Of a DNA stretch of 64,000 nt, positions 52,080 through 63,100 are shown piece by piece (positions within the stretch are counted from its first letter, which is position 1; each line of letters opens with the position of its first letter). The DNA is from Pedobacter mucosus (lineage in GTDB: Bacteria > Bacteroidota > Bacteroidia > Sphingobacteriales > Sphingobacteriaceae): positions 1,674,001-1,738,000 of the forward strand of contig NZ_CP087585.1 in the NCBI RefSeq assembly GCF_022200785.1. Reading direction: 5' to 3'. The notes below the pieces were generated by a model. That model made no database searches and had not been told where the DNA came from. It saw only the letters and a list, made by a program, of their open reading frames with translations. Both the position numbers and the translations under genes were made by a program.

Positions 52080-53204
52080 ATGAGTAAAATTGAACAGTTT
52101 TTAATAAGTAGACTTCAGTTAAGAAAAGATAATTTATCTATCAGAAATTTATCTACCAACTTCCCTCCTGTCGATTTCTGTTCTAATGACTATTTAGGTT
52201 TCGCTAAATCTGACCAATTAAGGCAGATCATTGATGAAAATGTATTAAGAATTAAAAAGTATCAAAATGGCTCGGCTGGATCTCGGCTTTTAAGCGGTAA
52301 TTCAGCATTTTTCGAAGAAACCGAAAAATATATTACTGATTTTCATTACGCAGAAAGTGGCTTAATATTTAATTCTGGATATGATGCGAATGTTGGGTTG
52401 TTATCAAGCGTTCCGCAACGTGGAGATACAATTATTTCTGATGAACTGATCCATGCAAGTATTATTGATGGTTGCAGATTAAGTTATGCTTCAAGATTTA
52501 AATTTGAACATAATAATCTTTTTAGCCTTAAAGAAAAGTTAAATTTGGCTCAAGGCAATACATTTGTTATCGTTGAAAGTGTGTATTCAATGGATGGTGA
52601 TTTAGCTCCTTTAAAAGAAATTTCTTCACTTTGTGAAACTTATGGTGCTAACTTAATTGTTGATGAAGCCCATGCAACAGGCATTTTTGGTGATCATGGT
52701 AGAGGTTTAGTGAATCAACAAAAACTGGAAGATAAAGTATTTGCAAGAGTGGTAACTTTTGGTAAAGCAATGGGAACGCATGGCGCAATTGTTTTAGGAA
52801 GTAATAATTTAAGGCATTACCTTATTAATTTTGCAAGATCTTTTATTTATACAACTGCAGCTCCCATTCATAATATCGTTGCCATAAAATCTTCATACCA
52901 GTTTTTATTAGATAGTGATCCCACAGTCATACATCAAAAAATTAGATTGTTTACAGATCTTTTAAAGGATCGTAAAATAGCCTCACTAAAAAGCGAAAGT
53001 GCAATCCAGGGCATTGTATTTTCATCTAATGAAGCAACAAAAAATGCAGCATTATTTTTGCAAAATAAAGGTTTCGATGTTCGAGCCATTTTAAGTCCGA
53101 CAGTACCCATTGGTAAAGAGCGGTTGAGGATTTGCCTTCATTCCTATAATAGTGATGAGGAAATAATCGACCTTGTAAATCTTCTTGCCTCTATAATTAA
53201 TTAA
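52080..53204 (+). CDS. bioF: 8-amino-7-oxononanoate synthase
   Basis: 374 residues. A PLP enzyme of the alpha-oxoamine synthase family, joining pimeloyl-ACP/CoA and alanine. Motifs: FCSNDYLGFA, GSAGSRLLSGN, DELIHASIIDG, the PLP Asp in VDEAHATGIFG, and the Schiff-base Lys in TFGKAMGTHG. It is followed after 1 bp by bioD. A close family member could act in another pathway, but the bioD partner supports the name. Confidence 0.93.
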   Translation: MSKIEQFLISRLQLRKDNLSIRNLSTNFPPVDFCSNDYLGFAKSDQLRQIIDENVLRIKKYQNGSAGSRLLSGNSAFFEETEKYITDFHYAESGLIFNSGYDANVGLLSSVPQRGDTIISDELIHASIIDGCRLSYASRFKFEHNNLFSLKEKLNLAQGNTFVIVESVYSMDGDLAPLKEISSLCETYGANLIVDEAHATGIFGDHGRGLVNQQKLEDKVFARVVTFGKAMGTHGAIVLGSNNLRHYLINFARSFIYTTAAPIHNIVAIKSSYQFLLDSDPTVIHQKIRLFTDLLKDRKIASLKSESAIQGIVFSSNEATKNAALFLQNKGFDVRAILSPTVPIGKERLRICLHSYNSDEEIIDLVNLLASIIN

Positions 53205-53205
53205 C

Positions 53206-53814
53206 ATGAATAGATATTTTATCACAGGCATTGGAACTGGAATCGGTAAAACTTTGATAAGTGCAATTTTAACAGAAAAACTACAGGCAGATTATTGGAA
53301 ACCCATTCAATCTGGCGATTTAGAAGTTAGCGATAGCAAAACGATAGCTGGCTTAATTAGTAATCCAAAAACCATTATTCATCCTGAAAGTTACCGATTA
53401 ACACAGCCATTGTCTCCACATTTATCAGCTAAGCTTGATGGAATTGAAATCGATTTAAATAAAATTGTAATTCCTAACATAGAAAATAGCTTGGTAATTG
53501 AAGGCGCTGGTGGCTTAATGGTTCCTTTAAATGAAAATGAACTTATTATCGATTTGATCAAAAAGCTAAATATTGAGGTAATTTTAGTTTCTCAGAATTA
53601 TTTAGGAAGCATTAATCATACTCTATTATCTATTAATTTATTAAAACAGTTTGAAATTCCTTTGAAGGGAATTATTTTCAATGGAGATGAGAATCAGGAA
53701 AGCGAAAGATTTATCTTACAATATAGCAAAGTAAAAAAGCTAGGGCAAGTGCCTAGCTTTTCAATAATTAATCGAGAAAAAGTAAAATCAGCCGGAGCTG
53801 GAATTCTACTTTAA
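53206..53814 (+). CDS. bioD: Dethiobiotin synthetase
   Basis: 202 residues. The P-loop reads GTGIGKTLISAI and the substrate block YWKPIQSGD; later EGAGGLMVPL and a conserved Glu are typical. It closes the ureido ring with CO2 and ATP before bioB acts. Downstream of bioF by 1 bp; no bioA/bioC/bioH in the window. The 3' end overlaps the SGNH hydrolase gene tail by 9 bp. Confidence 0.95.
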   Translation: MNRYFITGIGTGIGKTLISAILTEKLQADYWKPIQSGDLEVSDSKTIAGLISNPKTIIHPESYRLTQPLSPHLSAKLDGIEIDLNKIVIPNIENSLVIEGAGGLMVPLNENELIIDLIKKLNIEVILVSQNYLGSINHTLLSINLLKQFEIPLKGIIFNGDENQESERFILQYSKVKKLGQVPSFSIINREKVKSAGAGILL

Positions 53815-54498
53815 ATAACCTGTTTTATTTAAATAATCTGCCCAAACGGTATAACCTTCTGGTAATAAATGAAGGCCATCTTTAGTTAATTCGGCTTTTA
53901 AATGTCTATCAGCATCGGTAAATTGTGAATATAAATCAATAACGGTTACATTTTTAGTAGAGAACTTTCTAATCTGATCGTTTAGCCAAAGTATATGTTC
54001 ATCTTTTCCATAATGATTCGGGAATTTACCGAATGAACTGTTAACTGGTAATAATGTGTTGAAATAAATATGCGTCTTTTTCGATCCTTTTTTAATTTTT
54101 GAGATCATTAATTTATAATTCCTAAGAATTACACTATCAGGAATATTCCTAGAAATATCATTAATACCAATTAAAATGAACACTTTTTGAGGTTTTCCAT
54201 CAATCACATCTTGCAAACGATCTAATATCCCAAAAGTTATATCACCTGATATTCCACGATTTTTCGCTTGAGGTAAATTTAAAAGCTTGGCCCAATTTGT
54301 ACCAGCAGTAATACTATTGCCTAAAAAGATTATATCTTTCTTCGATGTTGGATCTTCTTTAAAGGCAGCAACTTGTTTAAGATAACTCCCTGGACGATAA
54401 GTGCTATCCCATTTTACAGTTTGTGCTTTTAAATTGGAAAAGCCAAGTACAACAATTATTGAAAGCGCAATTGATAACTTATTTAAATTTATTCTCAT
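53806..54498 (-). CDS. SGNH/GDSL hydrolase
   Basis: 230 residues with a signal peptide (about 1-25). Motifs are FLGNSITAG with the catalytic Ser62, block III LIGINDISRN and the Asp-x-x-His in KDGLHLLPEGY. It cleaves esters of unknown type in the periplasm or outside. Last gene of the SusCD/phosphoesterase operon, 26 bp from the GDPD gene. Confidence 0.9.
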   Translation of the reverse strand: MRINLNKLSIALSIIVVLGFSNLKAQTVKWDSTYRPGSYLKQVAAFKEDPTSKKDIIFLGNSITAGTNWAKLLNLPQAKNRGISGDITFGILDRLQDVIDGKPQKVFILIGINDISRNIPDSVILRNYKLMISKIKKGSKKTHIYFNTLLPVNSSFGKFPNHYGKDEHILWLNDQIRKFSTKNVTVIDLYSQFTDADRHLKAELTKDGLHLLPEGYTVWADYLNKTGYLK

Positions 54499-54524
54499 AT
54501 GATATTGATTAGTCTGCTAAAATA

Positions 54525-55430
54525 CTATTTAGATTGAACTAATATATCTGGATAATCAGAAATAATTCCATCCACTCTCAAGGCTTTTAATTTGCTTATT
54601 TCATCAGCCGTGTTTGCTGTCCAAGGGATAATTTTAACACCATCAGCATGTGCCTTCGAAACTAATTCTTCGTTAACCATTTGTAAAACCGGACTTAATA
54701 TAAACGGTTTAAAGCCAAGATCTGCAATATTCTCTTCGTAAGTTTTTTTATTAGCAACTAAAAATGAAGTCTTTATTTTAGGATATTTTTTATTGATGAT
54801 TTGGATTGTTCGTTTATCAAAAGATTGGATAACTACATAAGGCAAAATCTTTTTATTTTCTAAAACAGAAATTAAAAGTTCTACAAACTTTTCAGGACTA
54901 GGATTTGTGATCCCATCGCCTGCTTCACTGCATTTAGTTTCAATATTATAAAAAAATTGTTTGCGTTTATTTACTTTAATATCACGCTGAACAGCGTCAA
55001 TTAAAGTACTTAAAAGAGGAATATAAGTTTTGAATTTCTTTTGTTGAGGAAATAAACTATAATTTTTAGTTCCTAAATCAAATGCTTTTAAATCAACATA
55101 ATTCATTGCGAAAACCGGATATTTTTTAGCATCGGCAGCTGGAATTTCCGCTGCTTCTGGAGTTAACATAAAAGCCGGACTCAAATAATCATCATGAGTA
55201 ACTACAACTTTTCCATCTTTAGTAATGTGTGTATCCATTTCTAAAGTTGTAATTCCATCGATCTTTAACGTGTTTAACATCGCAGAAATGGTATTTTCAG
55301 GCATTAATCCTCTTCCGCCTCTATGCGCTTCGGCACTGAAAGTAGGAAATTCGGCTTTCTGAGCAAAAGATTTTACTGGTTGCACTGCCGTTGTTGCAAC
55401 TGCAATTAAAAGTATAGTAGCTATTTTCAT
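54525..55430 (-). CDS. Glycerophosphodiester phosphodiesterase
   Basis: 301 residues with a signal peptide (about 1-24). The GDPD core is visible: H36-R37 in AHRGGRGLMPENT, E64 and D66 in LEMDTHIT, and H79 in VVTHDDYLSP. It hydrolyses glycerophosphodiesters to glycerol-3-phosphate and an alcohol. 8 bp from the calcineurin-like gene and part of the six-gene operon. Confidence 0.93.
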   Translation of the reverse strand: MKIATILLIAVATTAVQPVKSFAQKAEFPTFSAEAHRGGRGLMPENTISAMLNTLKIDGITTLEMDTHITKDGKVVVTHDDYLSPAFMLTPEAAEIPAADAKKYPVFAMNYVDLKAFDLGTKNYSLFPQQKKFKTYIPLLSTLIDAVQRDIKVNKRKQFFYNIETKCSEAGDGITNPSPEKFVELLISVLENKKILPYVVIQSFDKRTIQIINKKYPKIKTSFLVANKKTYEENIADLGFKPFILSPVLQMVNEELVSKAHADGVKIIPWTANTADEISKLKALRVDGIISDYPDILVQSK

Positions 55431-55438
55431 AATATAAA

Positions 55439-56848
55439 TTAGGATTGATAATCTGCTTCAAATTTTTCTCCGAAGCGATCCGTTGCAATAACTTTCACTT
55501 TCTTTACCGAAGGTTCAAACTGTGCTATAAATAAGTGGTCTGTGGAACGAGGTTCTACAAAAGGCCTCGGGTTTGGAAGCTTATCGCCTTTATAAATCTT
55601 AACTGCTAAAGGATCTAAACCAGTTTGCTGTAGCATTGCTCCCATCGGTTTATCATCCAAAAAATATTCTACTTTCCATTCCGGATCGTAGTTCCATACA
55701 TTGGCAATTAACCGCTTTTGATTGGTCAATTCATCCACATAAATATCTAGCTGTTCTCTTCTGTTCCTACCTGTAGATTTATAATGCCATTTCAAATCTG
55801 TACCATTAACTTCATAAACACCATAACCTCGTGGTGTTCCATCTTCACAAATTGGACCTGTCCACCAACCACCGCAAACTGTACCGTGATTATGCTCAAA
55901 TACACCGTTTGTGATTACATTTTTATTATAATGAGTATGACCAGACATGATGTGAACATTTTTAAACTCTTTAAAAACAGCATAAAAGTCTTCTCGGTTT
56001 TTAACCTGATTATGAACGGGAATATGGAGACAAAGAATTAACAGTGCATCTTTCGAAACATACCGAAGATCTTTCGCTAGCCAATCTAACTGAGTTTGCG
56101 TAATGAAACCATCGTATTCGCGTTCCGTTCCAAGGTAACGAACATCATCTAGAACAACATAATGCGCTTTACCCCTATTAAAAGAATAGTAAGTTGGTCC
56201 ATAGTGTGCTTGAAAAGTCCTATCTGAAGTCTCATCTCCACCCTGGCGATAATCTTGATCATGGTTACCAATTGCTTGGAAAAAAGGAATGCCAATTTTA
56301 GCTATCGCTTCATCATAAGCCGGAAATAAATCAAAATTATCCCAAACTAAATCGCCAACACCAATTCCATGAATAGGAACATTTCCTAAACTTTTAACGG
56401 CTTCAATCGTATCGGGCACTGATGTGGCCATCATTTGCTCAACATCTTTTTTATTTTTCACCTGCGGATCTGCCCAAATAATAAAACTATGTTTATCATC
56501 CTGTTGATTGAGCGGCTTTAAATCAAAGTTTAATTTGCCAGCTGTATCTGGTTTGTAATAATGACGAGCAATACTGCTTTCCGTTTTAAATTCATACCCC
56601 GATGGCGTACTGATCCAAATAAATCTAGCCAGTTCATTAACGTCTATCGTGTAATTTCCGTTTTTATCTGATTGAATAACACTGTAACCGTCAGAAATAA
56701 TAACATTAGCAACACCTTTGCCTTTGCTTATAACCTTGCCAGAAATCTTTTTGTCATTATTTAAAAATGCAAATGCATCAGCATTTAAACTAACAAATAA
56801 AGTTGTCGTTAAAAGGCTGGTTTTCTGTAGAAAAGATCTTCTATTCAT
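55439..56848 (-). CDS. Calcineurin-like metallophosphoesterase
   Basis: 469 residues from the ATG at 56848 (MNRRSFLQKTS, a possible Tat-type signal). After an N-terminal beta-sandwich region (about 35-115), the metal motifs are IWADPQVKN, GVGDLVWDN, GNHDQDY, LCLHIPVH and MSGHTHYNKN. A family-specific C-terminal domain follows. Secreted phosphodiesterase or phosphatase; substrate inferred from operon context only. Confidence 0.92.
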   Translation of the reverse strand: MNRRSFLQKTSLLTTTLFVSLNADAFAFLNNDKKISGKVISKGKGVANVIISDGYSVIQSDKNGNYTIDVNELARFIWISTPSGYEFKTESSIARHYYKPDTAGKLNFDLKPLNQQDDKHSFIIWADPQVKNKKDVEQMMATSVPDTIEAVKSLGNVPIHGIGVGDLVWDNFDLFPAYDEAIAKIGIPFFQAIGNHDQDYRQGGDETSDRTFQAHYGPTYYSFNRGKAHYVVLDDVRYLGTEREYDGFITQTQLDWLAKDLRYVSKDALLILCLHIPVHNQVKNREDFYAVFKEFKNVHIMSGHTHYNKNVITNGVFEHNHGTVCGGWWTGPICEDGTPRGYGVYEVNGTDLKWHYKSTGRNRREQLDIYVDELTNQKRLIANVWNYDPEWKVEYFLDDKPMGAMLQQTGLDPLAVKIYKGDKLPNPRPFVEPRSTDHLFIAQFEPSVKKVKVIATDRFGEKFEADYQS

Positions 56849-56939
56849 ACTAATCTGCGAGATGGCTAAAACCATCAATACTTAAAATTAAATATTATAA
56901 GATTGGGTTAGTTAGCTAGAACTAACCCAATACTTTATT

Positions 56940-58481
56940 TTAATTAACAAGTGCGGTACCACCTTCTATTGCTGTTAATGGAGAGGTGACTGTTAAAGGC
57001 ACATTTGTTAATGCTCTTCCGTTTACCCATCTTCCAGAGGTCGCATCATACAAACCACCTAGTTTAGCAAAACTTGTAGCGCCAGGAAATGAAAGTCGAT
57101 TTACATTTGTGCCTGCTCCGTAATATAACTGTGTACCACGAGTTGATGGATTAAATGTGGTATAAAAATCATTAATTGTGATTTTATATCCAACCTCTGG
57201 CGGTCCGACTGAATAGAAATTACCATTGGCGCCACCAAAAAATATTACGTCTAATGGTGTCGAAGCTAAGGTAACTGTAGTTCCTTCAAATATTGCAATA
57301 CCAGCAACGTTACCGCTGTTTGCAAGCAAATTATCAGTTTTGGCTCCTATACCATCTGCTCCTACTGCCCCAGTTGCAACAGAATAATCTACACTTCTAA
57401 TCCATTTTGCTGAACTAATATCAGTGGAGAGAACACTAGATGAACCGTTAATTCGTTTAGGCGTACCACCAACATAAAAATATTCTCCCTTGGAAACCGT
57501 TCCACTGGTTAAATTAAATTTATATGTTCTAGCTCCACCTGTATTCCATCCCAAAGTTGGGAATGTTGTTGCCCCGGCATTATTGCTCGTGTAAACAGAA
57601 AATGGTGTGGTAGCGAAATTAATATCTCTTGTGGCTAAAAATTGGATATATTCATTATTAGCATCTCCACCATTTGGATCCACAAGAAACCCAGATATCA
57701 CAATTGGAGAAAGTTTAGGTAAGGCTACAAATACAAAGTCATCTTCTTTTCGCATCCAAAGTTGAATTTGATTGGTGCCACTTGAAGAAATAAGAAAAGG
57801 AATGCCTGTAAAATTCCCACTTGGTGATAGTGCACTTGTTCCATAAGAAGCTGTTGTTTCTGTATGCACTATTGCTTTTCCATAACCATCATTTATAGTT
57901 TTATCTCCACTATAAGTTGCGCCAGTCGTTATTTCTGGTTCAAAAACAGAATTGGCAATAGTTACAAGTGTACTTTCAAAAGTACTTGGTGCTGCTAAAA
58001 ATCGAGCTGTATTAACAATAAGTATTTTTGGCGTTTTGCCAGATGCTATTTTCGAAATTGATCCAGCGGAAATCCCTACAATTTGTAAAATACCATTCAC
58101 TCTTTTTAACGTTCCACCTTCTACTTTTACATGAATCGAATCACCAGGAATAAAATTTGCGGCATCGGCACCGATGTTAAAAGCCATGCCTCTTAATGAA
58201 TCAATTCCATTACCGGCAAGCCTGCTATTTTGCATAATTAGTAATCCCGTTGGAGCATTACCAGCTCTAAAATCTGATATTACAACCCCTTTAATAGAAA
58301 CTGCACCACCCATCGATGCTGGTGTAAGCTGCAAATCTGCTCCTTTGTAAAGCTTTTTTAAATCGAAGTTTGAAATAAACGAACTAGGTATGCTGTTAAC
58401 GTAATCATCATCTCGTTTACATCCTGCTAAAATGCCAACAAGTACCGTTAGTAAAAAAATATATTTTAATGTCTTTTTCAT
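56940..58481 (-). CDS. DUF5689 family lipoprotein
   Basis: 513 residues. Signal peptide II with lipobox LAGC (Cys21). The N-terminal half (about 60-250) matches the DUF5689/OB-like arrangement (SIKGVVISD, GDSIHVKVEGGTL, VTIANSVFEPE), and a second beta-rich domain follows. In Bacteroidota such lipoproteins sit after SusCD as surface accessories. It probably binds or presents the substrate for SusCD. Confidence 0.8.
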   Translation of the reverse strand: MKKTLKYIFLLTVLVGILAGCKRDDDYVNSIPSSFISNFDLKKLYKGADLQLTPASMGGAVSIKGVVISDFRAGNAPTGLLIMQNSRLAGNGIDSLRGMAFNIGADAANFIPGDSIHVKVEGGTLKRVNGILQIVGISAGSISKIASGKTPKILIVNTARFLAAPSTFESTLVTIANSVFEPEITTGATYSGDKTINDGYGKAIVHTETTASYGTSALSPSGNFTGIPFLISSSGTNQIQLWMRKEDDFVFVALPKLSPIVISGFLVDPNGGDANNEYIQFLATRDINFATTPFSVYTSNNAGATTFPTLGWNTGGARTYKFNLTSGTVSKGEYFYVGGTPKRINGSSSVLSTDISSAKWIRSVDYSVATGAVGADGIGAKTDNLLANSGNVAGIAIFEGTTVTLASTPLDVIFFGGANGNFYSVGPPEVGYKITINDFYTTFNPSTRGTQLYYGAGTNVNRLSFPGATSFAKLGGLYDATSGRWVNGRALTNVPLTVTSPLTAIEGGTALVN

Positions 58482-58561
58482 CTTTTATGTTTTTATTCAA
58501 TGGTAATGAAGCATTGTGATTTTGTAATGCCTTTTAGTATTTCTAAAATCATATGTTTTCA

Positions 58562-60121
58562 TTAGGGTTTTTGCCACCAAACTAATGTATTAATATCATC
58601 AGCACCTTGTGAAGCTACTGCAGCTTTATAACTTGTTGGGTTTGTAGACTGACTAATTAGCGGATAATTTAATCTGGCTGGCATTCTACCGCCATTTTCT
58701 AAACCTGTGCCTTTTGGTAAAATAGGATGCCCGGTTCTTCTGTACTCTAACCATTGTTGAAAATCTACCAGAAACATGGCATAATATTTTTGTAAATGAA
58801 TTAATTCCATTTTACTTGCAGCACCTGCTGTAGTAGAGTTTAAAGGGAAATTATTGTCCCAATCTATATCTGCAGTAACGGCATATGCCTTTACTAATGG
58901 ATCGTTTGGATTAGCAAATACCGATGGCAACCAATAATTAATGGCGTCAGCAATACCTTTATAATAATATGTTTCTCCCGTAGTGTTGATCCAACCTTTT
59001 GCTGCTGCCTCGGCCAGAATAAAATCAACTTCAGCTACGTTCATAATGATACCAGTATAAGCATCAGTTTGTAAAGTAATACCATTGGTTACCTGAGCAT
59101 CTGAATAAAAATAAGCTTGCTTAACTACAGAACTTCCGGCAGCATAACCACTTGGTACGCCAATATATCCACCCGGACCTTGAGCAATTCCCCATCGACC
59201 AATGTTATTTCTACCAAATCTTGTATCAATGCGTGGATCTGCCCAAGTAGTAAGGTTATCCATAAAAAATTTTGTGATTGCTGGCGTTCTAAAATCTACA
59301 GCACGAGTATTCATAAATGGCGATGAAAATACTGCTGTGCTGCTATTTGTGCCATTCCAAAGAATTTTTGCGGTATGGGTATTATCCTGCATAATTGGAT
59401 ATTTTGCTGGATTGGTATCAACCATCTCTTTAATTTTAGCGATTACCTGAGCACTTACATCTGTTTTGGCAGCGATACGCATTAATAATCTTAAGTATAA
59501 TGAATTGCCTAACCTACGCCATTTGGAAACATCGCCTTGATAAAGTGGATCACCTGTTGGTATAATCGCAACTCCATCTGCTAATAAAGTATTTGCTTCT
59601 TCTAACTTTTTGAATAAATCTAGGTAAATGTCCTTTTGTTTATCAAAAACAGGTTCTAAAACGCCTTCTTTACCTTGGTTTGCTTGAGTATAAGGAACAT
59701 CTCCATAAACATCTGTTAGCAATTGAAATACCCAAGCTTCACTTATTTTCGAAATTGCCTGATAGGATTTATTTAAGGATTCAGGCTGACTAGCAATTGT
59801 GCCAATGTTTCTTAAATTAGTTAATTCCGGATACCAAACGTTCCACGTTTGATCTGCAACGTTACGCCTAACATCGTACCTAAATATCCTCCCTTCACCA
59901 TCATTAATATCTACCGTAACTTGCATCAATTCGTTATTGAAACTACGATTTCTGCTCATGTTAACACTTAAAACATTTATTAATGCCGGAGCTAATAATT
60001 GATTTGCAGTGGTACTACTTTTCCCGATAGGATCTGTATTTACTTCATTAAAATCTTTTTTGCAAGAGAGAAATGAAATGCCAACAGCAAATAATAATGT
60101 ATAATTTTTAATATTTTTCAT
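58562..60121 (-). CDS. SusD/RagB-like nutrient-binding outer-membrane lipoprotein
   Basis: 519 residues, lipobox FLSC (Cys20). The SusD-like fold is shown by TPR-type helices (AISKISEAWVFQLLTDVYGDVPY) and the later VAEVDFILAEAAAKGW. It forms the lid over the SusC channel. 10 bp downstream of susC. No sugar-binding specificity can be told. Confidence 0.92.
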   Translation of the reverse strand: MKNIKNYTLLFAVGISFLSCKKDFNEVNTDPIGKSSTTANQLLAPALINVLSVNMSRNRSFNNELMQVTVDINDGEGRIFRYDVRRNVADQTWNVWYPELTNLRNIGTIASQPESLNKSYQAISKISEAWVFQLLTDVYGDVPYTQANQGKEGVLEPVFDKQKDIYLDLFKKLEEANTLLADGVAIIPTGDPLYQGDVSKWRRLGNSLYLRLLMRIAAKTDVSAQVIAKIKEMVDTNPAKYPIMQDNTHTAKILWNGTNSSTAVFSSPFMNTRAVDFRTPAITKFFMDNLTTWADPRIDTRFGRNNIGRWGIAQGPGGYIGVPSGYAAGSSVVKQAYFYSDAQVTNGITLQTDAYTGIIMNVAEVDFILAEAAAKGWINTTGETYYYKGIADAINYWLPSVFANPNDPLVKAYAVTADIDWDNNFPLNSTTAGAASKMELIHLQKYYAMFLVDFQQWLEYRRTGHPILPKGTGLENGGRMPARLNYPLISQSTNPTSYKAAVASQGADDINTLVWWQKP

Positions 60122-60131
60122 TTTCTTTTAA

Positions 60132-63100
60132 TTAAAGACCTACAACTAAACGTACACCATAAGTTCTTGTCGATGGCAATTGTCCTGTTTCAAAACCTTG
60201 TACAATATCAGATCCTGCCAACGTTCCAAATTCTGGATCAAAAGCTGGCCATGGAGACCAAATAAATAAATTACGGCCATAAACACCTAATGTTAATCTA
60301 TTTAATCCAAGGCTTTTTAAAATCCTAGGGTTAAATGCATAGTTTAAATTAGCTTCTCTAAATTTTAAATAATCTGTTCTGAATACACTTCCTTCTGCCT
60401 GATCTGAGCCATAAAGTGCGGTGTAATAATTTTCAAAATTGGTCGCAATTACATCATTTGTGCGGTAAGATCCATCAGTATTTTGAACTACACCTTCTCC
60501 TATTACACCATTATACCTACCTGGTAACGTAATTTTTAATTTACCTAAAGCTGCCATTCTAGAGAAGGTTAGTGAATGACCAACCGCACCTAGTTGTGCA
60601 TCAAATAATGCGCTTACACTAAATTGTTTGTAAGCTACAGTACTTCCAAAACTGAATCTGAATTTAGGCAATGTGTTACCTAAATATATCAGATCCGTGG
60701 TATTGCTCTTTGCATTACCAGTAGTTGCATCGTAAACGATTTGTCCATCTGGAGAACGAAGAAAGCCTCTTCCGTACAAATCTCCCATGCTACCGCCAAC
60801 ATTTGCTACAACCTGACCACCGCCTAAAGCGCCGGTACGTAATACAACAGAACTATCTGCTAACTCTTTGATCGTATTTCGATTTGCTGAAAAGGTTGCG
60901 TTTAAAGTCCATTTAAAGCTTTTTGATTGTACAACCGTACCACTTAAAGCAAGTTCAATACCTTTATTATCTACTTGACCAACGTTAAAAACAGCTACAT
61001 TATAACCAGTTGAACGATCTACAAGGCGATTTAAAATTTGGTTTTTTGTACTTCCAGCGTAAACTGCGATATCAAAATTTAGCCTGCTATTAAATAACTT
61101 TAATTCAGCGCCCAATTCTAAGGTTGTAGTTTTGAGTGGCTTTAAATTTGGATTAGGTAGGATTACAGGATTAGACATTGCACTATCAGGATAAATTCCA
61201 TTTGCAGCTAATATATAATTGTATGCAGTGCGATAAGGAGTTGTACCTCCACTACCAACTTGAGAAATCGAAGCCCTTAATTTGGCAAAATTAATCATTC
61301 TTGGCATTTGCCATAAATCTGACGGTACGAATGATAAACTTGCAGATGGATAAAAGAAACCAACATTATCTGTACGTGTTGGTGTTGCCAAGGTGCTGCT
61401 CCAATCCTGACGACCAGTTAAATCTAGATATAAGTAGTTTTTAAATGTGAACGACAAAGCTCCGTAGAAACTATTGATGCGATATTTTGCTGTATCCGGA
61501 ACGGAAATTAAAGGATTTGAATTGTTATTTAAACTGAAAACACCAGGCTCAACCAATCCATCAGCACGAAGCTCGCCTTTTCCATATTGGTTTCTCATCA
61601 TACTTCCTCCTGCTGTTGCAGAAACCCTAAATGATTGGGTTATTTTTTTATCGTATTTTAACAAAAAATCTCCATTTAATTCGTAAGAGTTGATATCTGT
61701 TACCCGATAAGATCCTTGAGCAAAGCGGTTACCAGCAGCATCATAAGGACGAATAGTTTCGCGATTTTCCTTATTATAATCAATAGAAGAACGAACCAAT
61801 AAACTTAAATCATCTGTAAATTTGTAGGTTGCCTGAACACTTCCTAACCATCCATTTCTGGTTTGCGCATTTAAATACTGTTCAGAAATGGCATATGGAC
61901 TTTCAGGGTTAGTTGTTGTAATATTTACAAACTGACGATTGACCAAACCATTAGCCCAATAATTTCGGTACCAATCTGTATTTACATTTGGTTGAGCAAA
62001 CATAAACCAATACATTAAAGATTGATTACCGTAACCTGTAGCAGGCAAGTTATCGCTATTTCTATTGTTATAAATAACTTTAACCGCTAAACTTAACTTT
62101 TTAGTAATATTTGTGTTTGCAGACAGGGAAGCAGAAGTACGCTCTAAACCCGTATTTGGCACAATCCATTCATTACTGCCATGGCTAGCCGAAAAACGAA
62201 GTGAAACACCTTTAACCGTTCCATCTAAACTAACAGAGTTTGAAGTTTCTAACCCAGTTTTAAAGAACGCGTTAACAGGGTTTTCATAAGCGACCCAAGG
62301 TGTCCTTGTTAAACCTCTTGTTTGTGTATTTGGATCATATTGATAGAAACTTCCGCCAGCAGAAAACGGCGCTCCCCAACTTGCACTTGTTGCATTGGTA
62401 CTTGCACCATCATCAGAAGCTCCATAAGAAAAATAAGAAACACCAAACTGACCTTGTCCATATTCTTGTTGAATATCAGGTTGACGATTGACAGACTCCC
62501 ACGCGGTATTTGAAGTAAAAGTAATGCCTAATTTTTTCTGATTCTTGTTGCCAGATTTTGTTGTAATTACAACAGCTCCATTTGCACCCCTTTGTCCATA
62601 AAGTGCAGATGCCCCCGGGCCTTTTAGCACCGTTACACTTTCAATATCATCAGGGTTTAAATCGTTTAATGCACTACCAAAATCGGCAGGCATAATATCA
62701 CCAGAAGTTCCGTAAACACCACCGCCAGTTGCAGCTGTTCGTCTTGAAGAACTGCTCGCAACCACACCATCAATCACGATTAAGGCTTCATTATCTCCAG
62801 TTAAATTATTTTCCCCACGTAATATTATTTTATTTGATCCCGCCGGACCACCGTTACGAACAAGATTTAAGCCAGCAACTTTTCCAGATAATGCATCTGT
62901 CCAGTTACTTGATATGGCATTGGTTAATTGTGTGCTATCTACTTTTGTCACGGCATAACCTAATGCCTTTTCTTCACGTTTGATCCCTAAAGCGGTAACT
63001 ACCACTTCATTTAACTGACTAGTTGAAGATGATAATCGAATGGTTATGTTGTTTTCAGCGCTTTTAAACGTTTTACTAACCATAGCATAGCCAACCATAT

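Noticed and set aside
62300..62983. Several plus-strand frames inside susC
   Set aside because: They are antisense shadows of the susC coding sequence without promoters or recognisable products.
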